64,000 nucleotides of DNA from an uncultured Bacteroidota bacterium (GCA_903837525.1 CAILUU010000030.1:62001-126000); one strand, 5' to 3'. Positions 1 to 8,609 are shown, numbered from the stretch's first letter. Notes: a model not told the origin generated them from the sequence alone. Numbers and translations are program-made.

Positions 1-594
1 GGCACCAGCTGGTATAGTTAATTCTTTATAGCCAAAATCAATATAATGTTGTTGATATTGAAAGCGGTTATGCTGTAATTGGTGGGTAAGCCTTGCAGCA
101 GAGTAGGAGCCATCGCTACCAAAAGTGAGTGGTGATTGGTGAGTAGTGAGATGTTGAGAAACCTCATTTATAAAATGAATTTCATTTTTCTTAAAATCAA
201 TATGGTCACATTTTTCATTAAAATTAATTTGCACACCATTTGCTTCGGCTAAGTCAATTAATTTTCTATTTAAATCGCCTCTACTAACAGAGTTTATAAA
301 TTGCCCCTCTGCTCCATAAGCTTGATAAGCATTTGAGCCATCTGCATTATGTATATATCTTCCATGCATTGGGATAGCAATTTTTTTTACTTCTTCCATA
401 ATGCCTACTTCTTCTAAGGCTTTTATTCCTCTATCGCTTAAAGCTAAATTTATGCTTCTACCAGCAGCCACCGTTGCTTTACGCATATCGCCCCGGCGTT
501 CGTAAATAGTTACATCGTAACCTCTCTTTTTTAAATAAATAGAAAGAAGGGAACCTACAAGCCCAGCACCAATTATTGTTATTTCTTTTTTCAT
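1..594 (-). CDS. kmo: kynurenine 3-monooxygenase (KMO), 3' end cut off by window edge
   Basis: FAD- and NADPH-dependent hydroxylase that turns L-kynurenine into 3-hydroxykynurenine. The 198 visible residues start with MKKEITIIGAGLVGSLL, a GxGxxG dinucleotide-binding fold, followed by an acidic end of beta-2 (IYERRGDMR) and the GRSINLALSDRG segment typical of KMO. Near the edge the FGSDGSYSAARL stretch matches the second FAD-binding region (GxDG), and GYKELTIPAG is a family hallmark. The gene runs off the left edge, so the C-terminal membrane-anchor part is not visible. It follows kynU by 33 bp on the same strand and is probably the last visible gene of that unit. Residues around HLTTHQSPLTF are encoded by a repeat-like DNA stretch that recurs in bshC. 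Identification is by family motifs. Confidence 0.93.
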   Translation of the reverse strand, partial: MKKEITIIGAGLVGSLLSIYLKKRGYDVTIYERRGDMRKATVAAGRSINLALSDRGIKALEEVGIMEEVKKIAIPMHGRYIHNADGSNAYQAYGAEGQFINSVSRGDLNRKLIDLAEANGVQINFNEKCDHIDFKKNEIHFINEVSQHLTTHQSPLTFGSDGSYSAARLTHQLQHNRFQYQQHYIDFGYKELTIPAGA

Positions 595-627
595 AGCAAA
601 CCCAAAAAGGGTTTTTATTTTAAAAAA

Positions 628-1896
628 TTAGGAAAGTATTTTTTTAACAATTTCTCCAAAATGATAAATTTCTTTAAATGTATTATATAAAGGCACTGGT
701 GCTATTCTAATAACATTAGGATCTCTCCAATCGGCTAATACTCCATTTTGCTTTAACGCTTCAAACACTTCTTTTCCTTTTTGAAGCATAAGCATACTTA
801 CTTGGCAACCCTTTTCGTTTTTTGGTGTAATTATTTCTATTGCTTTTTTAGTTAAGGTAGAATTCAGTTCCTCAATAATAAAAAATAAATAATCGCTTAA
901 TTGCTTTCCTTTAGCAACCAAATTTTCTATACCAGCATCTTCAAAAATATCTAACGATGCTTTGTGTGCAGCCATACTTAAAATGGGAGCATTGCTTAAT
1001 TGCCAACCCTCTGCAGTTTCAATTGGATCAAACCCTTTTTCCATTTTAAAACGGTTAGTTTTGTTTTGTCCCCACCAACCAGCTAAACGTTGTAAACTTT
1101 TGTTGGTAAAATGTTTTTGATGAATGTATGCACCTGCTACACCACCTGGCCCACTATTTAAATATTTGTAACTACACCAACAGGCAAAATCAACATCCCA
1201 ATCATGTAAATGCAATTCAATATTTCCGGCAGCATGTGCCAAATCAAAACCACAGTATGCACCAATGTTATGTGCAGCTTTTGTAATAGAGGGCATATTA
1301 AAAACTTGCCCGGTATAATAATTTACACCACTAAATAAAACCAGTGCAATTGAACTACTATGTTTTTCAATCGTTCCAATAATATCTTCTGTTCGTATTG
1401 AATATTCTCCTTCTCTAGGCTTTACTTCTATTATTGCCTCATCTGGGTTAAATCCATGCAATTTTACTTGAGATTCAAAAGCGTATTGATCGCTAGGAAA
1501 AGCTTTGGCTTCGCAAATAATCTTAAATCGTTCTTTTGTTGGCCGATAAAATGTTGTCATCAACAAATGTAAATTCACGGTAAGCTGGTTCATCACTACT
1601 ACTTCCTCGGGCAAAGCACCAACAATTTTTGCAACTTGTTGCGGAAAAATTTCATGATAGCTAAACCAAGGATTGGTTGCATGAAAATGCCCTTCTACTC
1701 CAAAATTTGCCCAATCCTCTAATTCATTAACTACATAGTCTTGTGTAGTTTTTGGTTGTAAGCCTAAAGAGTTACCTGTAAAATAAATACACTCATTTCC
1801 ATTAATTACGGGTATATAAAATTGCTCTCTAAAATGGTTTAAAGAATCTTGTTCATCTAATTGGTTAGCAAAGTCTAAGTTATTTTCAAAAGTCAT
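628..1896 (-). CDS. kynU: kynureninase
   Basis: PLP enzyme that cleaves 3-hydroxykynurenine (or kynurenine) to 3-hydroxyanthranilate (or anthranilate) plus alanine. The 422 residues match the family length. Visible features are the YFTGNSLGLQPK N-terminal motif, FDLAHAAGN with the PLP-interacting Asp and His, and CSYKYLNSGPGG with the Schiff-base lysine at about K244. Only 1 bp separates its start codon from the stop of the RidA gene, and kmo follows 33 bp downstream, so the genes are probably cotranscribed. Its neighbours are the enzymes just before and after it in kynurenine breakdown, which makes 3-hydroxykynurenine the likely main substrate. Confidence 0.96.
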   Translation of the reverse strand: MTFENNLDFANQLDEQDSLNHFREQFYIPVINGNECIYFTGNSLGLQPKTTQDYVVNELEDWANFGVEGHFHATNPWFSYHEIFPQQVAKIVGALPEEVVVMNQLTVNLHLLMTTFYRPTKERFKIICEAKAFPSDQYAFESQVKLHGFNPDEAIIEVKPREGEYSIRTEDIIGTIEKHSSSIALVLFSGVNYYTGQVFNMPSITKAAHNIGAYCGFDLAHAAGNIELHLHDWDVDFACWCSYKYLNSGPGGVAGAYIHQKHFTNKSLQRLAGWWGQNKTNRFKMEKGFDPIETAEGWQLSNAPILSMAAHKASLDIFEDAGIENLVAKGKQLSDYLFFIIEELNSTLTKKAIEIITPKNEKGCQVSMLMLQKGKEVFEALKQNGVLADWRDPNVIRIAPVPLYNTFKEIYHFGEIVKKILS

Positions 1897-1897
1897 T

Positions 1898-2317
1898 TTA
1901 ATCTATTGTGGCTATTACTTTTAACTCGATACAAATTGGGGTAGGTAAACTTTTTACTTCTACGGTTGTTCTGCAAGCTTGTACAGCTGTAAAATATTCG
2001 GCATAAATTTTATTATACGTACTAAAATCTTTTTTCATGTTGGTTAAAAAAACAGTTACATCTACAATTTTACTCCAACTGCTACCACTAGCTTCTAATA
2101 CTGCTTTTACGTTTGCAAAACATTGATGTGTTTCTGCTGTAATATCATATTTTAAAATAGTACCATTAGCATCTACTTCTAATCCGGGTATTGAATTGTC
2201 TTTAGCACTACGGCTTCCTATGCCCGATAAAAAAAGTAAGTTGCCCACTTTACGAGCATGTGGGTAAGCGCCTAAAGGTGTTGCGGCAGTTTCTGTTTTT
2301 ATTATATCCTCACTCAT
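1898..2317 (-). CDS. RidA/YjgF-family protein, probable 2-aminomuconate deaminase
   Basis: Small RidA-fold protein of about 139 residues. The body has the family pattern: GAYPHARKVGNLLFLSG near the N terminus, VKAVLEASGSSWSKIVDVTVFLTNM in the middle (read as consecutive strands), and a conserved arginine in QACRTTVEV near the C terminus. Most RidA proteins hydrolyse reactive enamines. A subgroup in nitrobenzoate and tryptophan degradation acts as 2-aminomuconate deaminase, giving 4-oxalocrotonate. Its place between aminomuconate semialdehyde dehydrogenase and kynureninase strongly favours that role here (inference from context). I start it at the internal ATG giving MSEDIIKTET; an in-frame ATG 15 bp upstream (2332) is an alternative. 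Confidence 0.88.
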   Translation of the reverse strand: MSEDIIKTETAATPLGAYPHARKVGNLLFLSGIGSRSAKDNSIPGLEVDANGTILKYDITAETHQCFANVKAVLEASGSSWSKIVDVTVFLTNMKKDFSTYNKIYAEYFTAVQACRTTVEVKSLPTPICIELKVIATID

Positions 2318-2389
2318 AAATATTTTTTTCAAATTAACTATTAATTAAATCGGTGGTAAACTTAACCTCTATATAACTTAACCTTTCAT

Positions 2390-3850
2390 CTAATACTGCA
2401 CACACACATTCTTTTGCTCTGTAAAAAATTTCAATGCGTCCCAACCGCCCTCTCTACCCACACCGCTATTTTTTACACCTCCAAAGGGTGTTCGTAAATC
2501 TCTAACTAGCCAACAATTTACCCAAACTATACCAGTTTGTAATTTTATTGCTAGTTGGTTTGCTTTGCTAATATCTTGTGTCCACACACTTGCCGCTAAA
2601 CCATAACTTGTAGAGTTTGCCATTTCAATCGCTTCATCCATAGTATCAAAAGGCTGTATAGTTACCACTGGTCCAAAAATTTCTTCTTGATTGGTTTTGC
2701 ATTGCTGATTTAATCCTTCTATAATGGTGGGCTGTATAAAATATCCGTTAGCGCATCTTCCTTTGGGTTTTACCGCATAGCCTCCGCATAAAATAGTTCC
2801 ACCCTCTTGCTTTGCAAGTTGAATACAGTTTATTATTTTTTCAAAATGTTGTTTACTTACAATGGCTCCTTGTTTAGATGTTTCAATTAATGGATCGCCA
2901 ACAGTTAAGTTTTTTGTAATGGCAACAAAGTGCTTTTTAAATTCTTCATAAATCGGTTTTTCAATTAATATTCTACTACCACATAAACATATTTGCCCTT
3001 GGTTACCAAATGCAGAACGAATAATTTCATGCAATACCTTTTTTAAATCGCAATCAGCAAAAATTAGGGTAGGGTTTTTCCCCCCTAACTCTAACGATAA
3101 CTTTTTAAACATTGGTGCTGCAATACTTGCTATACGTTCTCCAGCTTTTGTACTTCCGGTAAAAGATATTGCTTTAATAGCTGGATGGCGAACAATGGCT
3201 TCTCCACAATTAATTCCATCGCCATGTAAAATATTTAAAACACCATCTGGCAAGCCAGCTTGCTTGCAAATTTTACCTAATAAAAAAGAAGTAACTGGTG
3301 TAACCTCACTAGGTTTTGCAATTACACAATTGCCTGCGGCTAAGGCGGGGGCTATTTTCCACGTAAATAAATATAAAGGTAAATTCCATGGGCTTATGCA
3401 GCCAACAATACCAATAGGTTGGCGTAAGGTATAATTAATAGCATTTTTATCGGGTGTAAAATGACTTTCACTTGCAAAATGCATTATGGAAGTTGCAAAA
3501 AAACGAAAATTATCGGATGATCTTTTAATATCAACTTGTTTGCTTAGCCAAAGTGGTTTACCATTATCGGTTGTTTCTGCTAATGCTAAGGTTTCAAAAT
3601 TTGCATCAATTAAATCGGCTATTTTATTTAAAATTGAAAAACGTTGTTCTGCAGAGGTGTTACTCCAGCTTTCAAAAGCATTTTTTGCAGCGTTTACAGC
3701 TACATCAATGTCTCTAGCATTGCTGTTTGGTATTTGACAAAATACTTCGGCAGTTGCCGGATTTATTCCATCAATAAATTCCCCACTTAAAGGGGCAATA
3801 AAGTTTCCTCCAATATAATTTTCTAAATGATATGGAATAGCAAGATTCAT
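2390..3850 (-). CDS. 2-aminomuconate 6-semialdehyde dehydrogenase (ALDH superfamily)
   Basis: NAD-dependent aldehyde dehydrogenase that should oxidise 2-aminomuconate semialdehyde to 2-aminomuconate. The 486 residues are full length. Visible are the PWNLP oxyanion Asn (about N155), the FTGST cofactor loop, LELGGKNP with the general-base Glu (about E254), and GNQGQICLCGSR with the catalytic Cys (about C288). The C-terminal WVNCWLVRDLRTPFGG stretch is characteristic of the ALDH8A1/aminomuconate semialdehyde subgroup rather than betaine or generic ALDHs. It is the first gene of the minus-strand kynurenine unit, facing the dioxygenase gene across a 75-bp divergent gap. A TAACTTTA box lies 4 nt before its ATG. 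Confidence 0.94.
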   Translation of the reverse strand: MNLAIPYHLENYIGGNFIAPLSGEFIDGINPATAEVFCQIPNSNARDIDVAVNAAKNAFESWSNTSAEQRFSILNKIADLIDANFETLALAETTDNGKPLWLSKQVDIKRSSDNFRFFATSIMHFASESHFTPDKNAINYTLRQPIGIVGCISPWNLPLYLFTWKIAPALAAGNCVIAKPSEVTPVTSFLLGKICKQAGLPDGVLNILHGDGINCGEAIVRHPAIKAISFTGSTKAGERIASIAAPMFKKLSLELGGKNPTLIFADCDLKKVLHEIIRSAFGNQGQICLCGSRILIEKPIYEEFKKHFVAITKNLTVGDPLIETSKQGAIVSKQHFEKIINCIQLAKQEGGTILCGGYAVKPKGRCANGYFIQPTIIEGLNQQCKTNQEEIFGPVVTIQPFDTMDEAIEMANSTSYGLAASVWTQDISKANQLAIKLQTGIVWVNCWLVRDLRTPFGGVKNSGVGREGGWDALKFFTEQKNVCVQY

Positions 3851-3925
3851 TGGATAAAGTTACGGCAATAATTATAAGGGATGATGTAAAAAAGTAATTA
3901 ACTTACAACTCTAAATTAATTTGTT
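3851..3925. promoter_or_regulatory. divergent promoter region between the two kynurenine units
   Basis: This 75-bp gap separates the start codons of the aminomuconate semialdehyde dehydrogenase (minus) and the 3-hydroxyanthranilate dioxygenase (plus). On the minus strand TAACTTTA (3855-3862) resembles the Bacteroidota -7 box TAnnTTTG and ends 4 nt before the ATG. On the plus strand TTTG at 3920-3923 ends 2 nt before the ATG. No clear operator palindrome is visible. Shared control of both units is an inference from the layout. Confidence 0.45.
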
Positions 3926-4450
3926 ATGCCAGTAATATCTCCTTTCAATTTAAAAAAATGGATTGATGACAATAGAGATTTATTAAAGCCTCCAGTAGGT
4001 AATTTTTGTTTGTACAAACATGCAGAAAATTTTATTGTAATGATTGTTGGTGGCCCAAATAGCCGAAAGGATTATCATTATAACGAAAGCGAAGAATTAT
4101 ATTACCAAGTAGAGGGGAATATTGTATTAAAAATTATTGACGAAGGGGTACATAAAGATATTGCTATTAATGAAGGCGACATGTTTTTACTACCCCCAAA
4201 AACACCACATAGCCCACAACGTGGAGAAGGTACTGTTGGTTTAGTTATTGAAAAAGTGAGAGAAAATGAAGAAGATGGTTTTTTGTGGTACTGCGAAAAT
4301 TGCGGCAATAAGCTGTACGAAGAATATAAAGTAATTACAGATATCGTTGCTCAGTTACCTCCTGTAATGGAAGGCTTTTATAAAAATGAAGACAAAAGAA
4401 CTTGTATAAAGTGTGGTAGCGTAATGGCTCCACCAATTAAAAAGGGTTAG
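3926..4450 (+). CDS. nbaC: 3-hydroxyanthranilate 3,4-dioxygenase
   Basis: Non-haem Fe(II) cupin dioxygenase that opens the ring of 3-hydroxyanthranilate to 2-amino-3-carboxymuconate semialdehyde (ACMS). At 174 residues it has the size of the bacterial single-cupin enzymes. The iron ligands are visible as H51 and E57 in DYHYNESEELYY and H95 in PKTPHSPQR. The C-terminal tail holds two CxxC pairs (C123/C126 and C160/C163), the rubredoxin-like second metal site of bacterial enzymes. The stop codon directly abuts the ATG of the decarboxylase gene, so the two are almost certainly translated from one message. Confidence 0.96.
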   Translation: MPVISPFNLKKWIDDNRDLLKPPVGNFCLYKHAENFIVMIVGGPNSRKDYHYNESEELYYQVEGNIVLKIIDEGVHKDIAINEGDMFLLPPKTPHSPQRGEGTVGLVIEKVRENEEDGFLWYCENCGNKLYEEYKVITDIVAQLPPVMEGFYKNEDKRTCIKCGSVMAPPIKKG

Positions 4451-5455
4451 ATGAAAATTGATATCCACACACATATAATGCCAGACAAAATGCCCAATTG
4501 GATACAAAAATTTGGCTACGGAGAATTTATACATTTAGAGCATCGCAATTGTAAAGCCTGTATGATGAAAGGCGATAAATTGTTTAGAGAAGTTGACGAT
4601 AATTGTTTTGATACAATTGTTCGGTTAAAAGAAATGGATGAAACAGAGGTAACTATTCAAGTTTTATCTACCATACCCGTTTTATTCAATTATTGGGCAA
4701 AGCCAAAAGATGGCTTAGAAACTAGCCGATTTTTTAATGATGATATTGCCAACAAAATTGTTAAAAATAAGAACAGATTTATTGGGATAGGAACTGTACC
4801 CTTACAAGATATTGATTTTGCCATTGCAGAAATGGAACGTTGTATTACTCAATTAAAAATGCCCGGGTTACAAATTGGTAGCAATATAAATGGAGAAAAT
4901 TTAAGCGATAAAAAGTACTTTCCCTTTTATAAAAGAGCCGAAGAATTAGGGTGTGCATTGTTTATACATCCTTGGGAAATGATGGGGGAGGAGCAGATGC
5001 AAAAATATTGGCTTCCATGGTTGGTTGGTATGCCTGCAGAAACTAGCCGAGCAATTTGTAGTATGATTTTTGGGGGTGTTTTAGATACTTTTCCAAAACT
5101 TAGAGTAGCCTTTGCACATGGTGGTGGTAGTTTTCCGTTAACTATTGGTAGAATTGAGCATGGCTACAACGTAAGGCCAGACTTAGTTGCAATAGATAAT
5201 TCCACAAACCCCTCAGATTATATTGGTAAATTTTGGATAGATAGTTTAGTGCATGATAAAAAAGCATTGAACTTTATTATTGACGTTATGGGGCAAGACA
5301 AAATTTGCTTAGGTAGTGATTATCCTTTTCCGCTAGGAGAGCATCACCCAGGGAAATTAATTGAGGAGATGGGTTTTGGTGCAACTATAAAAGAAAAATT
5401 ATTTTATAAGAATGCAAATAATTGGCTGGGAATAAAGGAAGACTTATTGTTATGA
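4451..5455 (+). CDS. nbaD: 2-amino-3-carboxymuconate-6-semialdehyde decarboxylase (ACMSD)
   Basis: Amidohydrolase-superfamily decarboxylase that removes CO2 from ACMS. It directs flux to 2-aminomuconate semialdehyde and away from spontaneous quinolinate formation, and so away from NAD synthesis. The 334 residues show the HxH metal motif at H6/H8 (MKIDIHTHIMP), a ligand His at H173 (FIHPWE), H223 in FAHGGGSFPL, and the metal-ligand Asp at about D290 in LGSDYPFPLG. It starts immediately after the dioxygenase stop with no spacer. A stem-loop follows its stop codon. Neighbouring genes supply the substrate and use the product, which supports the assignment. Confidence 0.96.
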   Translation: MKIDIHTHIMPDKMPNWIQKFGYGEFIHLEHRNCKACMMKGDKLFREVDDNCFDTIVRLKEMDETEVTIQVLSTIPVLFNYWAKPKDGLETSRFFNDDIANKIVKNKNRFIGIGTVPLQDIDFAIAEMERCITQLKMPGLQIGSNINGENLSDKKYFPFYKRAEELGCALFIHPWEMMGEEQMQKYWLPWLVGMPAETSRAICSMIFGGVLDTFPKLRVAFAHGGGSFPLTIGRIEHGYNVRPDLVAIDNSTNPSDYIGKFWIDSLVHDKKALNFIIDVMGQDKICLGSDYPFPLGEHHPGKLIEEMGFGATIKEKLFYKNANNWLGIKEDLLL

Positions 5456-5493
5456 TAGATATGATTTGTTAAGAAAAGTCATATCTAATTTTA
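5456..5493 (+). terminator. stem-loop after ACMSD gene, probable terminator
   Basis: TAGATATGA (5456-5464) pairs with TCATATCTA (5479-5487) as a 9-bp stem with a 14-nt loop, followed by ATTTTAA. The stem is AT-rich and the T-run short, so termination may be weak. It lies between convergent genes. Confidence 0.5.
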
Positions 5494-5520
5494 ATCATCA
5501 TAAAAATCTGCGTTTAGCAT

Positions 5521-6450
5521 TTACTCATTAAATAAATTAGGGTAATCTGTAATTATTCCATCAACACCCAATGCTTTTAAACGGTCTATTTCTTTCTTAT
5601 CATTAACCGTCCACGGGATAATTTTTATATTTTGTTGATGGCACTCCTCTATTAAATTTTGTGTAACCAATATATGCTCAGGGCTGTAAATTGTGGGTAT
5701 AAAGCCAATATCTTTTAATTGTTTTTTAAAACTATTTTTATTTGTTCCTTCTACAAGCATAGCCGTTTTTATAGTAGGATGATTTTTATTTAAATACTGC
5801 AATGTTCTAAAATCAAAACTTTGTATAACTACAAATTCTTCCATTCCATTATCCTTAATAACCTTCATCAACAATTTAATAAATTCTGCAGGTGCAGGAT
5901 GATAAATATTGTCAGTTGCAGGCATTGTTTTTGTTTCAATATTATATAAAGGCATTGGCCTTCGTCTTGTCATCATGGCTTCTTTTATTGCTACAAATAC
6001 CTCGGATAATAAGGGTTTAGTTACAGCTATTTTTTGTTGTTGCGGAAAACGAGGGTGTGGTCTTAATCCAACATCAAATTTTTTTGTTTCCGCAAAAGCC
6101 ATTTTATAAATATTGAAATCTTTCTCTTCTTCCTCATTTATAAAACTACCATTTGCAGTAGTGGTTATTTCATGATTAAAAAATGGCTCATGACTTAAAA
6201 TTACTTTTTTATCTTTTGTAATTACAACATCCATTTCCAATGTTGTTATGGCCATTCCTAAGGCATTAATCATTGCAGGAATAGTATTTTCGGGCATTAA
6301 GCCACGGCAGCCACGGTGGCCTTGTTTATCAAAAAACCCAAAATCCCCTGAAGGGGACTTTACAGCCTCTTTACTCATAGATGTATTTTTTTTGCTTGAT
6401 AAGCAAGATAAAAGGAAGAAGAATAGAGTAATTGGTAAAATATTTTTCAT
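5521..6450 (-). CDS. glycerophosphodiester phosphodiesterase family lipoprotein
   Basis: GDPD-family phosphodiesterase that probably releases glycerol 3-phosphate from glycerophosphodiesters outside the cytoplasm. The first 16 residues form a lipoprotein signal ending in the lipobox FLLSC. The catalytic core starts at GHRGCRGLMPENTIPA, with the H45/R46 and E54 pattern of GDPD enzymes. LEMDVVITKDKKVILSHEP supplies the metal-binding Glu/Asp and second His, and IIPWTVNDKKEID plus GVDGIITDYP are the usual C-terminal motifs. It converges with the ACMSD gene and stands alone. The substrate is not determinable from sequence. Confidence 0.9.
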   Translation of the reverse strand: MKNILPITLFFFLLSCLSSKKNTSMSKEAVKSPSGDFGFFDKQGHRGCRGLMPENTIPAMINALGMAITTLEMDVVITKDKKVILSHEPFFNHEITTTANGSFINEEEEKDFNIYKMAFAETKKFDVGLRPHPRFPQQQKIAVTKPLLSEVFVAIKEAMMTRRRPMPLYNIETKTMPATDNIYHPAPAEFIKLLMKVIKDNGMEEFVVIQSFDFRTLQYLNKNHPTIKTAMLVEGTNKNSFKKQLKDIGFIPTIYSPEHILVTQNLIEECHQQNIKIIPWTVNDKKEIDRLKALGVDGIITDYPNLFNE

Positions 6451-6571
6451 TACTTAAAGATAAACTGCTATGCAATAATGTGATATGAATTTAATGCGTT
6501 GAATAAAGATATAGAAGTACAAGTGACTGACACAACACTGCTCAATAGTAGTAAAAATGCTAACCAAAAAA

Positions 6572-7669
6572 TTACACTACAACTTGCTGCACTTCTGTAG
6601 CCGCAATATTTGCATTACGCTTTGCAATTTCTCTTACTGCATTACCAGCAAAATCGTTAAATGCTTTTTTACTAATTACATCATCACTAGCGGTAACAGG
6701 TATACCTATATCACCACCTTCACGTATACTTTGCACAATAGGTATTTGTCCTAAAAAAGGGATATCAAATTCATCGGCTAAATTTTTGCCGCCATCTTTT
6801 CCAAAAATATAATATTTGTTAGTTGGCAACTCTTCTGGCGTAAAGTAACTCATGTTTTCAACCAAACCAATTACGGGTACTTTTAGTTGGGCTTGCCCAA
6901 ACATTGCTACGCCTTTTTTAGCATCGGCCAATGCTACCAATTGCGGTGTAGTAACCACGATTACCCCAGTAACGGGTACGGTTTGTACAATGGTTAAATG
7001 AATATCGCCAGTGCCAGGGGGCATATCAATCACTAAATAATCTAACTCTCCCCAATCCACATCACTAACAAATTGTTTTATGGCACTACTCACCATTGGG
7101 CCACGCCAAACTACGGCTTGTTTTTCATCTATCAACAAACCAATGCTCATTACTTTTATGCCAAATTTTTCTATCGGCACAATTAATCCTTTGCCAGCTC
7201 CATCATCTTTCATTAAGGGTCTTTCTCCACGTATGCCAAACATAATATGTTGGCTAGGGCCATAAATATCGGCATCCATCAACCCAACTTTTGCACCACC
7301 AGCAGCAAGTGATAAAGCAAGATTTGCACTAACCGTACTTTTGCCCACACCACCTTTTCCACTAACAACGGCAATAATATTTTTTACTCCTTTTAAAACA
7401 CTTTTAGCATCAACCCTATTGCTAGTGGTATTTGCGGTAAAATTAACATGCACTACAGCATCTTTATTTACCAACAGTTTTATAGCGTTTTCACTAGCCA
7501 TACTCATTTGTTCTTTCATTGGGCAGGCAGGTGTTGTAAGCACAATGGTAAAAAATACGTTTAGGCCATCAATTTTAATATCCTTAATCATGTTAAGGGT
7601 TACAAGGTCCTTGCCAAGGTCTGGTTCTTGTACATTGCTTAGTGCTTTTAAAATTTCTTTGTTCGTCAT
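6572..7669 (-). CDS. Mrp/ApbC-family P-loop ATPase, Fe-S carrier type
   Basis: Cytoplasmic P-loop ATPase of the Mrp/NBP35 family, thought to carry and deliver iron-sulfur clusters. With my start (ATG at 7669, MTNKEILKALSNVQEP) it has 365 residues: an N-terminal DUF59/MIP18-like domain (about 1-85, with TPACPMKEQM) and an ATPase domain starting at about 95 with the deviant Walker A VVSGKGGVGKST. DMPPGTGDIHLT is also typical. Where proteobacterial homologues carry CxxC, this protein reads ENMSYFTPEELPTNKYY and has no cysteine pair. A start 51 bp upstream is open but would add a tail foreign to the family. It is not adjacent to suf genes here. Confidence 0.9.
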   Translation of the reverse strand: MTNKEILKALSNVQEPDLGKDLVTLNMIKDIKIDGLNVFFTIVLTTPACPMKEQMSMASENAIKLLVNKDAVVHVNFTANTTSNRVDAKSVLKGVKNIIAVVSGKGGVGKSTVSANLALSLAAGGAKVGLMDADIYGPSQHIMFGIRGERPLMKDDGAGKGLIVPIEKFGIKVMSIGLLIDEKQAVVWRGPMVSSAIKQFVSDVDWGELDYLVIDMPPGTGDIHLTIVQTVPVTGVIVVTTPQLVALADAKKGVAMFGQAQLKVPVIGLVENMSYFTPEELPTNKYYIFGKDGGKNLADEFDIPFLGQIPIVQSIREGGDIGIPVTASDDVISKKAFNDFAGNAVREIAKRNANIAATEVQQVVV

Positions 7670-7955
7670 GTTACCCCAAACCCTTAAAAGGGCTTTACTG
7701 ATTAATTGGTTAAAAATCACTCAATTTATTGTTAAAATGAGCATATAATGTGCAAATTTAAACATTAGTATCTTTACTTTGTTTCTAATTAAGGAATGTT
7801 GTTTTTTGAGTACAAGTAGTTGAAATTCTATTGAGCTTCAGTAGGGTCGTTTCTATCCGTTTTCGCTAGATAGACAGACTTTTGTACTAATACCAATTGG
7901 AATTTTCAATATTCGAATTAAAACACTTTCATTAAAATAAAGTTTTAAGTAATAC

Positions 7956-8600
7956 ATGAAAATAGTTTTACAAATTATTATTATTAGTTGCGTATTTTTT
8001 TTATTGCCACAAAAATCAAAAGCACAGTTTGAATCGTTTAGAGATTCTGTGGTGCAATTATACGGATTAGTAATGACGGCAGATAGCCTTAAAGGACTAG
8101 AGGGCGTTAGCATCATGGTAAAAGGGCAAAACCGTGGTACTATGACAAATAACAGAGGTGTATTTAGTATAGTAGTTTTAAAAGGCGATCAGGTAGAATT
8201 TACAAATGTAGGGTTTAAACCTAAAACCATTTCTATACCACAAAATTTAGTAGGCAATCAGCAAAGTGTAATACAACTAATGGTAAATGATACCGTTTAT
8301 TTAGCTGCAACCATTATTAAATCTAGGCCAAGCAGAGAACAATTTGAAAGAGATTTTATAAATACACAATTGCCCGATGATAATTTAACTACAGCCCGGA
8401 AAAATAATGATGTTGCCACTCGACGAATTTTAGTAGCCACTTTACCGGCTGATGGTAGAGAAGCGGCTAGTACTTATTTTAGACAACAAGCCGTTAAAGC
8501 ATCGTACCAGGGACAGTTGCCCCCACAAAATATTTTTAACCCTGTAGCTTGGGCAGAGTTTATTAAGGCTTGGAAAAGGGGAGATTATAAGAAGAAGTAA
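7956..8600 (+). CDS. exported protein with carboxypeptidase-like regulatory (CarboxypepD_reg-like) domain
   Basis: The 214-residue protein begins with a signal peptide (about 1-24, MKIVLQIIIISCVFFLLPQ then KSKAQ). Residues about 35-110 look like a carboxypeptidase-regulatory-like beta sandwich (LYGLVMTADSLKGLEGVSI, then KGQNRGTMTNNRGVFSIVV and VEFTNVGFKPKTISIP), the fold often found at the N terminus of TonB-dependent receptors and alone in Bacteroidota envelope proteins. The remaining about 100 residues are charged and not recognised. No barrel or plug follows, so it is not a receptor. The role is unknown. It is followed by a palindromic repeat and then aroK. Confidence 0.75.
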   Translation: MKIVLQIIIISCVFFLLPQKSKAQFESFRDSVVQLYGLVMTADSLKGLEGVSIMVKGQNRGTMTNNRGVFSIVVLKGDQVEFTNVGFKPKTISIPQNLVGNQQSVIQLMVNDTVYLAATIIKSRPSREQFERDFINTQLPDDNLTTARKNNDVATRRILVATLPADGREAASTYFRQQAVKASYQGQLPPQNIFNPVAWAEFIKAWKRGDYKKK

Positions 8601-8609
8601 ATTTTTTAT

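Noticed and set aside
7670-7720. Longer start for the Mrp ATPase
   Set aside because: The family starts at MTNKEIL-type sequences; the 17 added residues do not fit it.
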